Shown piece after piece: positions 45,061-56,319 of a stretch of 64,000 nt of DNA. This DNA comes from Selaginella tamariscina (lineage: Eukaryota; Streptophyta; Lycopodiopsida; Selaginellales; Selaginellaceae): NCBI GenBank assembly GCA_003024785.1, contig PUQB01000119.1:456176-520175 (forward strand), in the 5' to 3' direction. The stretch's first letter is position 1. Each line of letters begins with the position of its first letter. The notes beneath the pieces are model-generated. The model was not told the origin of the DNA. It did no database searches and saw only the letters and a program-made list of their open reading frames with translations. Position numbers and translations under genes: made by a program.

Positions 45061-47232
45061 ACAAATGGAGCATGAATAACATAATGAAGAAGAACATGAG
45101 AAAATGGAGACAATGTCACATGATCACAATTCATATATGTTAGAAGGAATTTCATTAAGAGTTGTTTGATGAATTATGTGTCGTATATAAAAGGTTATTT
45201 TAGGAAATTTGGAATCCACAAACAAGTAATGATGGCTTGTGTACAAGCAACTCACATGTCATATATAATCATATAATTTAATATAATAGATTTTAGTTAA
45301 ATCCAAATGTTATTATGTATAGTAACACAAGACTTGTGTGAAAGGACATGTTTTAGGTTACATAATCTAATCTAATATGTACAGTGTGAATCCAATTTAG
45401 ATATCAACAAGTTGTAAATTGAGCTGATGATGTTCCATGTGAAACAAACTCAACAATTTTGTTAAGTTCCCTCCGTTAAAGTGCTAGTGTGAAGATGTCT
45501 TTAAATTCTTTTCTAATAATTTCAATAAAAAAAATGAATAGTTTAATTTTGGGTTGGTGTGTAGAGGCCCTTATCAAAATTTCTAATGATTTCAATTAAA
45601 AAGTAAATATTTAAAGACAAAGCTTAATATGTTTAAGTTATCAAAGTACATGTGTGAATTTGTTTGAAGCTTTAATAAACTATATATATTTAAATATCTT
45701 ATTGTAAAATTTAAAATAACAAATCACAAAGTAACTAAGGTGACTAAGAATATTTATTATGCACTATAAATATCTTGTTTACACATAAAATTAAATAGTT
45801 TTAATATTATTTATTGTTAGTGCATTACAAATGAAAATTGATCTTTTAAGTATTATTATAAGAAGTTTAAATGATACGTTTTGAAACTATAATGAAATTC
45901 TCATGTGTTGATAAAATAATTATTAAATTTTAATGTTTAATGAGGACTTGAAAATACTTGATATTTACAATGCATATATTATTAAATTAGTAAAGTAAAG
46001 TTTTATAATTAAGAATGGTAATTACAAATTAAGTTCAAGAATAATTTTATAAAATGTTAATGGAATGAATATGAGAGTAGAATAAAAGATTATCAATTAA
46101 ATATTCATGATGTCCTTATGTTAAATAATGCATTAGTATTTACATCAAACCTTAGAAAACATGCTTAATATTATAATATTTTGATCATACAGATGTAATC
46201 ATGTAATGTATACAATCACTACTTTTTCAATATATTTTTAATACATTCAACTTGTTATTTTAAGGTATTTAGCTTATGCAAATAAATCACAATGGTTTAT
46301 AAAATCAAGGCTTTCATTAATTTTCTTTTGACGTAAAATAATTATTTACACTAATTAATTTTTGCTTAAGGGAAACATATCAATATAGTTTAAGTATGAA
46401 TTCCACTAGATACAAATCTTAAGTTATAATAAGTTTACAACTTAAGTTTGTTAATAGTCAACAATAATATAAAACAAAATGAAACATATGCTTTCATATT
46501 AAACTAAAAGTAAATAAGTTTAAATAAGATCATATAAATTCTTTTGACTTTCACATTTAATATAAAATGTACAATGCTTTCTTAACTTTATCAATTTCTT
46601 TATTATAAGTTTATTGAGGATTATTCATTAAAGTCTTTAAGTGGTACCATGTGTTCAACTCCTTAGATGCTAACCCTTTAAAAAAATCAAGTTTAAAAGA
46701 GGAATTAAATTCACTTTTATTTAAATATCCTAAAATGCAAGTTGTAATTAAAATGGGCATGGCTATAGTCCCATTTCCTAATAATTAGCAATTTTAGCTA
46801 TTTAGCATTTTCTAATATTAAAGGAATATTCTTTAGAATATATGTTTGAAAAAGAATATTCTTTAGAATATTCTATTTTGTATTCTACCCTTTAATAAAT
46901 TATAGCATTCATTGAACAAAAATTAATAACATTATAAAAGTAAAGTATTAATTATTATATATATATATTGCCTAATATAACAATTAAGGAAGAGCATAAG
47001 AGGTACATTATATAAATATTGATGTTGTTATTAAAATATTAATATTTAAATATAACATTATTAATTAAAAATTTGTATAGTATATATATATATATATATA
47101 AAATCCTATAATAATATAGTCAATCTTCCATATTTTTTTAAATTTATATAGTTAAGTAACAATTTGGTACTATTATTAAAGAGTTTATAATAATTATGAA
47201 TATTAAATATATGATATTTTATAATTTTGTAA
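45061..47232. other. AT-rich gene desert
   Basis: Over 2 kb of very AT-rich sequence with no coding-like frame. Near 46821-46870 several GAATATTC palindromes follow one another (AGAATATTCTTTAGAATATT), and (TA)n runs occur at 46960 and 47080. Confidence 0.6.
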
Positions 47233-50200
47233 TTAAGCTTCAGAAAACATACATTCCCTTGCAGTTTTGTTAATCGTGACTTTATCAACGCTTCTTGACA
47301 TCCACCCATATCGAATGGATTTAACATTTATAAAACATGCTGGGTCTTTTTGATTGGGAGACCATGTTTTCTCTAGGCATCCATTATATCTTTCGCTCTC
47401 CTTCTCGTGTCGCCTTTTTTGTGGTTTGAACCATGCAACCTTAACAATACTATTTTTTGTGATTACTTCAGGTGTGTCGATAATTTGACCCATCCAAATA
47501 GGCTGATTATATGACGCATCTGGAGTAATGAGAACCATCATTAGTTTTTGAAGATCCTTGCAGCAATCAAAGTATGCTTTAGGTTTTTGGTTCCTTTGTC
47601 CAACAAAGTGTGGGGTTTGCACTTCCACATCACTACTGGCTTCTATGTCGTCTGTGCTCAGTGATGTCATTTCAATCTCCTCTCGCCACCTTGTTTTAGG
47701 CCAAAAGGGTGTTGCAATTCTGTACTTGTGACAGTAGGCCCTTCCAACTCTCGAACAACAGTCTCCCAATAGTGACCACATGCTTATATAGTTCTGAGTA
47801 ACCAGTTGCCTTATCAGAATTCTTTGGCATCGATTTTTGAACCCATGCCACATATTTTTTGATGCCATCAATAATAACCTCTTGTTCCTTGAGCTGGGCA
47901 CTCAATGGAATAGGGTCTGGTTGTCCTTCTGGGAGAAGTGGCTTTCCATCCTCTCCACTTTTGAAGAGCATTAAGCCCTCTTTCGGTAACCACTCCTGCT
48001 CTGATGGCCGTAACTTGTACTGCATAATAGGTATACCATCTCGTATGGAGAAAAAGAATTGTAGCGGCACAAGGTGACCAACTAAAGAATCACTCCCTTC
48101 TTTTATATACTCCTTGAGAAATTTTTTGAAGTCTGGCACCTCAGTCACAAGCAAAGCACAACTTTTTTTGGAGATGCAATTTTCAAAAAGATTCATCATA
48201 TGCGGTAAGGTAAGTGCACTTGTCCTTTTTGTAGAGTTGGAGACCTTGCTGAAGAACGCATCAATATCTTCATGAGTGTGACCAACCATAAGGAAACTGA
48301 GCGTGATTGTTTCAAACACACCTTTGGCAACAAGCATTGACAAGTATGCTAGCACATATCTAGAAAATAAAAGTAAGTATGAGCTTGAGAAACCCTTAAG
48401 TAAAATGATTTACCTATTTTTGTTCTCGCCTAATTATCCATCTGTAAAAGCAAATGACGAGGAAGCTTATTTGATGTTGAGGACACATGTACACTATTTG
48501 AGCTAGATCCCTCCACTGAACCTGAACTCTCAACAGGGCCATCTGTTTTTTGTGCAGGTTGCTGACAATGCCTCTCATATTCCCAAGTAGCCTCAAGTGC
48601 AGACGTGTTCATGAGAGCATTATGTAAAGGTTGAAGGTGTTGTTTCTTCACTTTGAGATCACTGATAGGACTTGTCTGTGAGTGGGCTTCAAGGTTTCTG
48701 AAACACATGGCAACGACCCAATAGTGAAATTGGAGTCGCTAGACCAATGTGGAAGTGAAAAGTGTCCATATGACTCACAACCGTGTCCATGTGTTAGCAC
48801 ACCTGTCAATGAAATCGGAAGTTTCATGACATTTCCAAGGCACTTTGGTGTTGCAAAGAGCTTTGGAATGCTGGTCTTTGAATGATCCATCTTGTCATGG
48901 ATCAAGCACAGGTACTCTGATGGGCGTGACACAGAAAGCATGCGGTGTGCATAGTACTGAGACCGGCAAGTTTGTTGTGCAATCATGTGGGCCTCCATCT
49001 TTTTTGAATGGTAGTGATCTCCACCAAGGTTTTTGCACAAGCCTCTGCAGCCTTCAATGATGTACAAGTGTCACACTTGGAAAAGCTAGAGTGTTTTGCA
49101 ATCTCCACATCCTTAAAATGAGTATTCCATATGTTGTTGAAGGTACCAGTGCAGATTGCTTGGAGCCCCATCAAACTGAGGCACTTGTTCACATGTTCAC
49201 ACAGCTTCAATTGAGTGTAGATTGAAGGCAAAACCTTGAGATTTTCCCTGACCCCTGCATTTGTGGTTCGGCATTTGTGAGGCATCCTGTCTGCATTTGC
49301 TTCCACAAAAGCCTTGAGTATCTCTATGGCTGCCATGATGTGAGAGCGGGTTTTGACCAAGCCAGTGTTCCCATGAACTGAGGTTCGCGCTCCATCTAGC
49401 CACTCATCCCTCCGACGGTAGAACGTGGTCTTTGGGATCCCGTATATACTGTACCAAGCTTTGAAGCAGATGGCCACCTTATTAAATACCATGGATGTAC
49501 TCTGATAACCTGTGTCCGAGGCCATTCCATCAATACACCCAGTTAGTGCAGCATATACAAACTCATGCCTTTGCTTTTGGGTGAGCATACGAAAGACATG
49601 TCTACATTGGGTAATTTCATTCCGGTCTGCCATCTGACAACACTTCTTCTTGCAACAGTCAATCGTGGAAATGCTCGTAACACTTTCGGAAGATGTAGGA
49701 TCCATCTTACCCTCTTGCTGAAACTTGCAGGGGAAGATCTACAACCCATGAATCGCCTTTTTCTTACAATAGGACCAATGCAAGGAACCTCTTCAAATAT
49801 GAGTTGTTCTTCCGGGTTGTTATTATTGAAATCCAACCCAGAATATGTTGAACCATCTTGCCGTCTTAATTCAGATGTTCGCCACCTCACGAGGGATCCA
49901 GGATGCAATGTGCCATTAGGTGAAACCTCTGTCACAACTACACCCACGAAGTCGGACCCTAGTTTCTCTTCTGACACTGCTTCCATTGGATTTATAGCTG
50001 TGATGATGCCTCTTCCCGACTCAATCTCATGAAGAAAGAGAATCACCTCATCCATCACAGCAGGCAAGCCATCATCTGGTAAACTCGTGCTACTATTTGT
50101 TTGTGACTTGCATATTCTGTGTCAGCCTTGACTTCATCCAAATTCCACAATACAGGAGAACCCTCCTCAAATTCCATTCCAGAACCTCAACATGCTTGTA

Positions 50201-50317
50201 AATGGTGTTCACCCATACGTACACACAAGATCCTTGGGCAATATTGTGACATGATGCATTATCATCTCGAACTTCCACAGTTCCATGCCAACTATCTCGT
50301 TGTTCCGAAGAAGACAT
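47233..50317 (-). pseudogene. Decayed DUF7869-like gene, possible DDE-type transposase
   Basis: A minus-strand gene with several frameshifts. An N-terminal region (50317-49600) includes a module resembling GRGIITAINPME and GSLVRWRTSELRRQDGS. It is followed by a cysteine-rich patch (CCKKKCCQMADR) and then a DNA-binding-like helix region (GIPKTTFYRRRDEWLDG). The core follows the order seen in DUF7869-type proteins: FSKCDTCTSLK, LIHDKMDHSKT, LTGVLTHGHG, SDSNFTIGSLP, LLQMDN, ENKNRYVLAYLSMLV and SFLMVGHTHEDIDAFFSKV. The acidic residues in HDKMD, QMDN and GHTHED could form a DDE-like triad of an RNase H fold; this is inference. The C-terminus ends in KTARECMFSEA. The frame is broken near 49030-49060, at the QMDN-ENKNR junction (about 48395-48425, roughly four bases missing and a TAG) and near 47720-47760. 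The domain name is from memory and should be verified. Confidence 0.6.
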
Positions 50318-50487
50318 ACTTTATCTCCATATTAAACATATTGTCCTGCACATAAATAATTGTTATTTATGATATCTGTTTATGCAATTTTTTAAGAAAT
50401 CTGAATTGCGGTTGCTTAATAATATGCATGTGCAATAATATATAATTATGTATAGAGATAATATCTCATTTGATTAATACAACTGAT

Positions 50488-51056
50488 GGGCGGGATTAAT
50501 CCGCCCACAACTCCCTCCGACGAGGAACGGTGGTGGGATTAATCCCGCTGCTAGATCTCCTCATCAGAGAGAGGCGGGATTAATCCGCCAACTCTCACGA
50601 CGGGAATAGATGGCGGGATTAATCCCACCCACAACTCTCTCGTTCAAAGAGATGGTGGGATTAATCCCGCCGATGTTTTTTTTACGTCCGAAACTGAACG
50701 GCAAGATAAATCCTGCCCACAAATCTTTAAAACAGGGAAGTGGTGGCGAGATTAATCCCGCCACCCCTTCTTTGTTTCTTAGAATGGTTGCGGGATTAAT
50801 CCTGCCGACAACTCTTTTTAATAAATTCAAATAACTCTTTATCAGTTGAAGAGTTTATCAACATGATTAATCCCGCCACTCTTTTTCAGAAGCGGAGAAG
50901 CATTGCCCGGACTAATTCTGCCATGGTTATTAAAGAGATGGTGGCGGGATTAATCCCGTCACCTCTTTTAAGAGGCGAAAAAAAATGGCCGGATTAATCC
51001 GCCGCCCCAGCTAATCTAGAATATTAAGTTAAAGGATGTTTAAATGGGATAAATCC
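50488..51056. repeat. Palindrome array A, about 13 copies with 43-bp spacing
   Basis: The core GGCGGGATTAATCCCGCC (a perfect 18-bp palindrome) and close variants recur with GATTAATC centres starting at 50494, 50537, 50578, 50617, 50659, 50705, 50750, 50794, 50865, 50910, 50948, 50992 and 51048. The spacing is mostly 38-46 bp. Spacers are poorly conserved (a few share ACAACTCTCTC). The array lies 170 bp upstream of the start of the DUF7869-like gene. Confidence 0.95.
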
Positions 51057-51059
51057 CTA

Positions 51060-51866
51060 GCGGAATATAATGTAATCCTAATGCATTCTTAAACCCTTAA
51101 ATTCTAATTTTAAAAGAGAATGTAAGAGAGTGAATCTTTATAAGTATATTTAAATTTGTTTATAATACTTACTTGTAAAGGGGCCATGCGTTTCTATAAA
51201 TAATAGTACCCAATTTAATGTCGCTCCTGAGTTGATCACTATTAAGAAAAAAACACACAGGTGAGATCTCTCTCTCTCACACGCACACTCCTATGTTATT
51301 TATTTTATTTTTGTAATTTAATAATATTTATATGTGTGTGTACACATCTTAATAATAAAATTTATTTATCTATCTCTCGCACACACATGCACACTCCTAT
51401 ACATATATACATACATATGTATAGACACACACACACACACATATAATGTGTGTGTGTGTGTGTGTGTTTGTTTATCTGTATGATTTTATTTGTTTCATTT
51501 ACACACGCATACACATGATATACATATACACACATATATACCTATGTACATATATACATACATATATTATGTGTACCAGTATCTATATAATTTTATTTAT
51601 TTATCTATCTCTTGCACACACACGCACACTCCTGTATATACATATATATATATGTGTGTGTGTGTATGTGTGTGTGTGTGTGTGTAATTTAATTAATTAG
51701 CACACACACGCACACACATGATATCCATATCCATATATATATATATATTATATATATATAATATATATATAAATTTAATTATTATATCTATATATATATT
51801 TTTTATCTTTTATCTCTGGCACACACGCACACTCCGTATATACATATACATATATATATGTGACCA
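51060..51866. repeat. Microsatellite-rich insert with a repeated longer unit
   Basis: After about 190 bp of AT-rich sequence, four copies of a unit with TTTATCTATCTCT, CACACACACGCACACTCCT and TATACATATATA occur near 51268, 51362, 51600 and 51800. Long (TG)n, (CA)n and (TA)n runs separate them. It splits palindrome arrays A and B. Confidence 0.8.
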
Positions 51867-52456
51867 AAGGGCGGCAGGATTAATCTCGCCGCTCTTTGGT
51901 TAGCCACACGAGTGGCGGGATTAATCTTGCCGCCCTTCACGCAGGTTATTTGGTTAGCCTAATGAGCGGCATGATTAATCTTGCCACCCATGAGGCTAAC
52001 CAAAGAGCGGCAGGATTAATCCCGCCGCCCATGGCCTGTATGAAGGGCCTAGGCGGCGGGATTAATCCCGTCGCACACCCATGCCCTGCGCGGAAGGCGG
52101 CGGGATTAATCCCGCCACTCATGGCTTGCGTGAAGGGCATGGGCGATGGGATTAATCCCGCCGCATGCCCATGCCTCTGCACGAGGCAGCGGGATTAATC
52201 CCGCCGCACGCCCATGCCTTGCGCGAAAGGCAGCGGGATTAATCCCGCCGCCCATGACTTGTGTGAAAGGGCCTAAGCGGCAGGATTAATCCTACCGCAC
52301 ACCCATCCCTTCTCAGAGGTGGGCCACCCATATATAAGTGTGTGTGCGCATGATTTACGAGACGGCAGCGGGATTAATCCCACCGCCCCGCGCAAGCCAT
52401 GGGCGGCGGGATTAATCTCGCCAACCCTTTCTATGCCTGGTGGCGGGATTAATCCC
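51867..52456. repeat. Palindrome array B, about 13 copies with 44-bp spacing
   Basis: GATTAATC centres start at 51878, 51919, 51973, 52014, 52060, 52104, 52150, 52193, 52237, 52284, 52372, 52410 and 52447. The 88-bp step at 52284-52372 is exactly two periods, as if one copy decayed. Many cores are the full GGCGGGATTAATCCCGCC. Spacers are better conserved than in array A (CATGCCCTGCGCGAAAGG and similar), so this part expanded more recently. Confidence 0.95.
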
Positions 52457-52854
52457 GCCAACCGCCTTAATCCATATGAGAGTGTTGTGGGACCAAGTTC
52501 AATGCACTTAGGATTAGCATCATTCATATAAAAATCCTATCCAACGATGTTATTCTTCTTGGCAAAGGCAAAGGCAAAGGCAAAAGTATCAGTGACATGA
52601 CAAGAATTAAGAAATAAATACCTGAAAACATAGGTATTTAGTGAAGAGTCCAAGCATGAATTCAATAATAAATACCTTCTTTGTACATGCTTGCACGGCT
52701 AAGTTTCTCCACCAAATCCTTTAATGTCCTATCTGTCGAAGGATTTTTGACACCCGTCGATCCATCACGAACAATTGAAACGGTTTCCTACAAGTAGCGA
52801 TGTTACTCCATAAAGTCTCTGAATCTAACAATAAACATCTATAGGGCTTGTCAT

Positions 52855-54983
52855 GATTCATAGCATCCCTTCTTTAAAGGTTCAACTCGGTTTCTCGCTG
52901 CTGAAGGACTGCCATAAGAGAAGGCGTTATCACAATATTCTCCTTTTTGGCGTTGGCGTGCAATAGATTCTTGCCCAAATCTTCCAATTGATTCACCCAT
53001 TGGACAAGCATATACATTTGTCACATGCAAATATTTGCTGACCTCTTCGTATGTTAAGGCCGAGGTCCAACCCAGTTTGTGGCAGTGTATTCCCAACCAC
53101 TCCTTGAAATGCTTGACCGTCTTCAACTCCATTGCCTTGACATGAAAAGGAGAGGTGGGGCTAATGTTGTTAATCTATAGTTTGCCATCAATCACCAAAT
53201 CAGCCAAGACTTTCATCTCCTCCATCGTTGTTCCATTTAAAGGCTTCAACCATGTGAGCTTGAAATTGTCATTTACATCCTTTGTAGATTGAACAGACTT
53301 AGCCTTTGGTGTCTTATTAGGTTTCTTTGCAACTTCTCTGAGGGTTCCCCTTCACTTGTATGTTTCTTCTTCAGTGTTTCTTTTGAAAAGGAGTCTATAA
53401 TCCCCAACCATTGGCAAAGATTTTATCTTCGGGGGCAAGAAATCAACATCATCAAAAAGGATGTTTCCTTCCGCCACCTGGGCAAAATCAACTATTACAA
53501 TTTCTTCTTCTCTAAAAAAAAGAGACAGATTAATATACCGGAGATAAAATCTCACCCAGACAATTTACTTACCCGGTACATCGCACATTGTGTATTCCTG
53601 TAGTAGCTCTTTCTGGTCGCCCAAGATGTTTCCACATGGATCGCGTGTGTTTGAACTTCTCCTATATTTTGTTGTTGTAGTGGTTGGTGTAGGTAGCATC
53701 CCATTTTGCCGATAACTTATGATACTGCTCGATTGTGAGATTCGGCTTAACTAAAAATGCCCATCTTTTTATCATCTTCTCATGGGTATGCTTGGAAAGT
53801 TTTGTTGCCATCGTTCCTTTGTTGTGTTCATCGAGAAGTCGTTGGGTTGCCGTTATTGTGTGCTAACCACTAATGAGATAGTACTTAATTGATTATTTAT
53901 TCTTCGTTTGAATCTTTGTGATTTGTTCTGGTGTTGTCACCCACACTTTATCAGCGCCTTTCTTTCTTTCATAGTATGGCACAAAACAACATTATGTGGA
54001 ACGGTGTAAGAATTGTCGTCCTTCAATCTTCTCCATGAGCTCAGTTACATGTTCTTGGTTGAGTGGCATGTAATTGGAGTTTGGGTTGATGCTGCAATAC
54101 TTAACCCTACACTCAAATCCTATCATCCAACATCATTTCCTTGTGGCTTATTGCAGCATGGGATGCCACAAGTGCAGCTGACAAAATGACAATTGATTTT
54201 CTTCTGCGATCCGAATCAACATGTGTGATCCCCAACTACAACTGTTCTAATGTTCTTGGCACACTCTTCCAGCTTCCGAAAATTCCTAAGCAAATTGAAC
54301 GTGATCTGTAAAGAACCTGGGACCGAGCCACCTTCTCAATCTTCCTAATGATGTCGCTGTGTTCTTCTTCAATGTGAAGAGGGACGATTGCTCCACTTGT
54401 GAATGTTCTGTATTATGAAGCAATCTTTGCTGAGAATACACCTACTCAATGAGTCTGAAGATCTTCAAAGTAACATCTAATTGGATCCCCTTCATAGATG
54501 TGCTTTCGTTGAGTTGAAAAAGAACTCCATGGTCAACATCATTAGTGAACACGTGAACATTATTATCCACAAGTCGACAAGACCACCCGAGATTAATGTT
54601 GTAATTGGCAACCTCTGGATCCGAGAACGTGACATTGAATGGAACAAGGCATACGTGTCGAGCATCGTCCAATCTGGGTTCGCAGACTACTTTCGGGTGC
54701 TTGACTAGTAAATCTACTTTTCATTGTTTTGCTTGTCCACGCAATGTGACAGAGGTTAGTTTGACAGCAACTATGGTTACTTCAATGTGCTTCCCATTTA
54801 TTTTGAAATATGGTCAAGTTGATTCCAGAATCCCCCTGCCATTTTTTCTCTTGTTCTCGTCTTCAATGTCACCTCAATTCCACATCTGAATACAAAAATG
54901 ATTAGTTCTTCAAGCACATATCCGAATATAACAGATTTTATTATAATTCTTACCCAGAATTTGACGACGACTCCATACTAATG
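52855..54983 (-). pseudogene. Unidentified decayed gene
   Basis: A likely first exon starts at an ATG at 54983 (MESSSNSG) and ends at a plausible donor. Downstream minus-strand segments keep coding character in changing frames: INGKHIEVTIVAVKLTSVTL, DDARHVCLVPFNVTFSDPEV, LVDNNVHVFTNDVDHGVLFQL, HIEEEHSDIIRKIEKVARSQ, VDFLPPKIKSLPMVGDYRLL, and GIHCHKLGWTSALTYEEVSKY near the end. Stops and frame changes are frequent, so it is broken. I do not recognise the family. It lies between palindrome arrays B and C and has array C 330 bp upstream of its start, the same arrangement as the DUF7869-like gene with array A. Confidence 0.45.
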
Positions 54984-55316
54984 ACTGAATCTTTTTGTTT
55001 GATCAAATCGTCCTTCTGCACAATAATACACTATGAATAAAAATCATATAAAATGCACACACACTTGTATAAACTGAATATACAAAAGTAATACACTGAT
55101 AAATTCACATACACCCTACTTTGTCTCAGAAAGAAGTGGATGGGATTAATTTTTAAAGCTCACGTTTGTGATAGTGCAAAAGACAAATAACATTTGGTTT
55201 TAGAACCTCCACAAATGTGAGCTTTGGACAGTTTATATAGTAAAATGCTAGGAGTAAATAAAATGAGATATGTAACTTATATATACTAATATACATATAT
55301 ATTCACATGGAAAGTG

Positions 55317-55530
55317 GGGCAGGATTTATCTCGTCACACCTTTTATGCTTCCTAAAAGAGTGGGCGGGATTAATCTCGCCACCTTTCTCAATCCCTTGAA
55401 TGGGTGTGCGAGATTAATCTCGCCATTGGTCTTAGAGAGAATTGGTCGGGATTAATTTATGTAGGGGAAAGAGAAGGGTGGCGGGATTAATCTCACCCAC
55501 CATGGAAGGGATGGTGGAATTAATCTCGCT
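55317..55530. repeat. Palindrome array C, about 6 copies
   Basis: Degenerate copies of the same palindrome have centres starting at 55323, 55368, 55412, 55450, 55485 and 55518, with spacing 33-45 bp. Right half-sites often read CTCGCC in place of CCCGCC. Confidence 0.9.
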
Positions 55531-56319
55531 ACCCTTCTTAGTCCCTCAATTGGTATGTAATAACCCTTCTTCATCTTGTTTGCACTCCAACGGGCCTGAA
55601 CCTCCATCCGATACACCGATAGCTGAGAGGGAGGTATTCAGCAATGTACGTTATCCAACATCACAAGTCAAGCAGCACAGAGCATCGTCAACTTGATCAG
55701 GGGTCCCCACAGTGATGCATGGGTTTTTGACTACTGCACTAGGGGGTCCATTTTGAAGGAGTATTACCTTTGGGATACATGTGTGGTTGCTGTTGAAATA
55801 CAAGAGTATTTAGAAAAGTTCCTTAGACGAATCTGGTTCAATGTTGGAGTCTGAGGATGATCTTCAATCAGATATTAGACCGGAAGTTATCTCGAGGAGT
55901 ACAGAACATTCACATACTCAATTACCCATGGAAACATCAACAGAAGATACGGAAGATCATGAACGATTTACCAAGCGGCTTAGACCTTCTTCGCCTCACT
56001 CAGAAGGTAATAGTAAAGAAGAATTGTTAATGAGTTCTTAGAGTGACGAATAGTTGTAAATGAGTGTAGCATAAAGCACTTTGTATATTTTGTTTATATT
56101 TGTACAAAAATACATTCTCAAGGATTAATGAAGCTTTTTGTTCAAACATGGGTCACACATTAATAAGGTAAATAATATACCTTGATAATTATAAGGCCAG
56201 CTAACTATTATTTTGCAGATGTAATGAAACAATTGAGAACATGGATTTTTAGCATTTCTAGAGGGGTTTGGTGAAAATTTCTTGTGCCACATGTCAAAAC
56301 AATAGAGTTCATGTAGGAA
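55531..56319. other. Non-coding or decayed stretch before the FCP1-like pseudogene
   Basis: Two open plus-strand frames (to 55696, and 55841-56041 with an acidic, Ser/Thr-rich content such as STEDTEDHERFTKRL) may be remains of upstream exons of the FCP1-like gene. There is no domain to prove it. Confidence 0.3.

Noticed and set aside
46821-46870. Heat-shock element cluster (GAATATTC repeats)
   Set aside because: It lies in a gene desert without a neighbouring start, in AT-rich DNA where such words arise by chance.
50488-52456. CRISPR-like array (regular palindromic repeats and spacers)
   Set aside because: The host is a plant, there are no cas genes, repeats are variable, and spacers within array B resemble each other.
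50564-52527. Open frames reading GLIPP and GGINPA repeats on both strands
   Set aside because: The palindrome gives the same words on either strand, the 44-bp period is not a multiple of three, and the frames are short.
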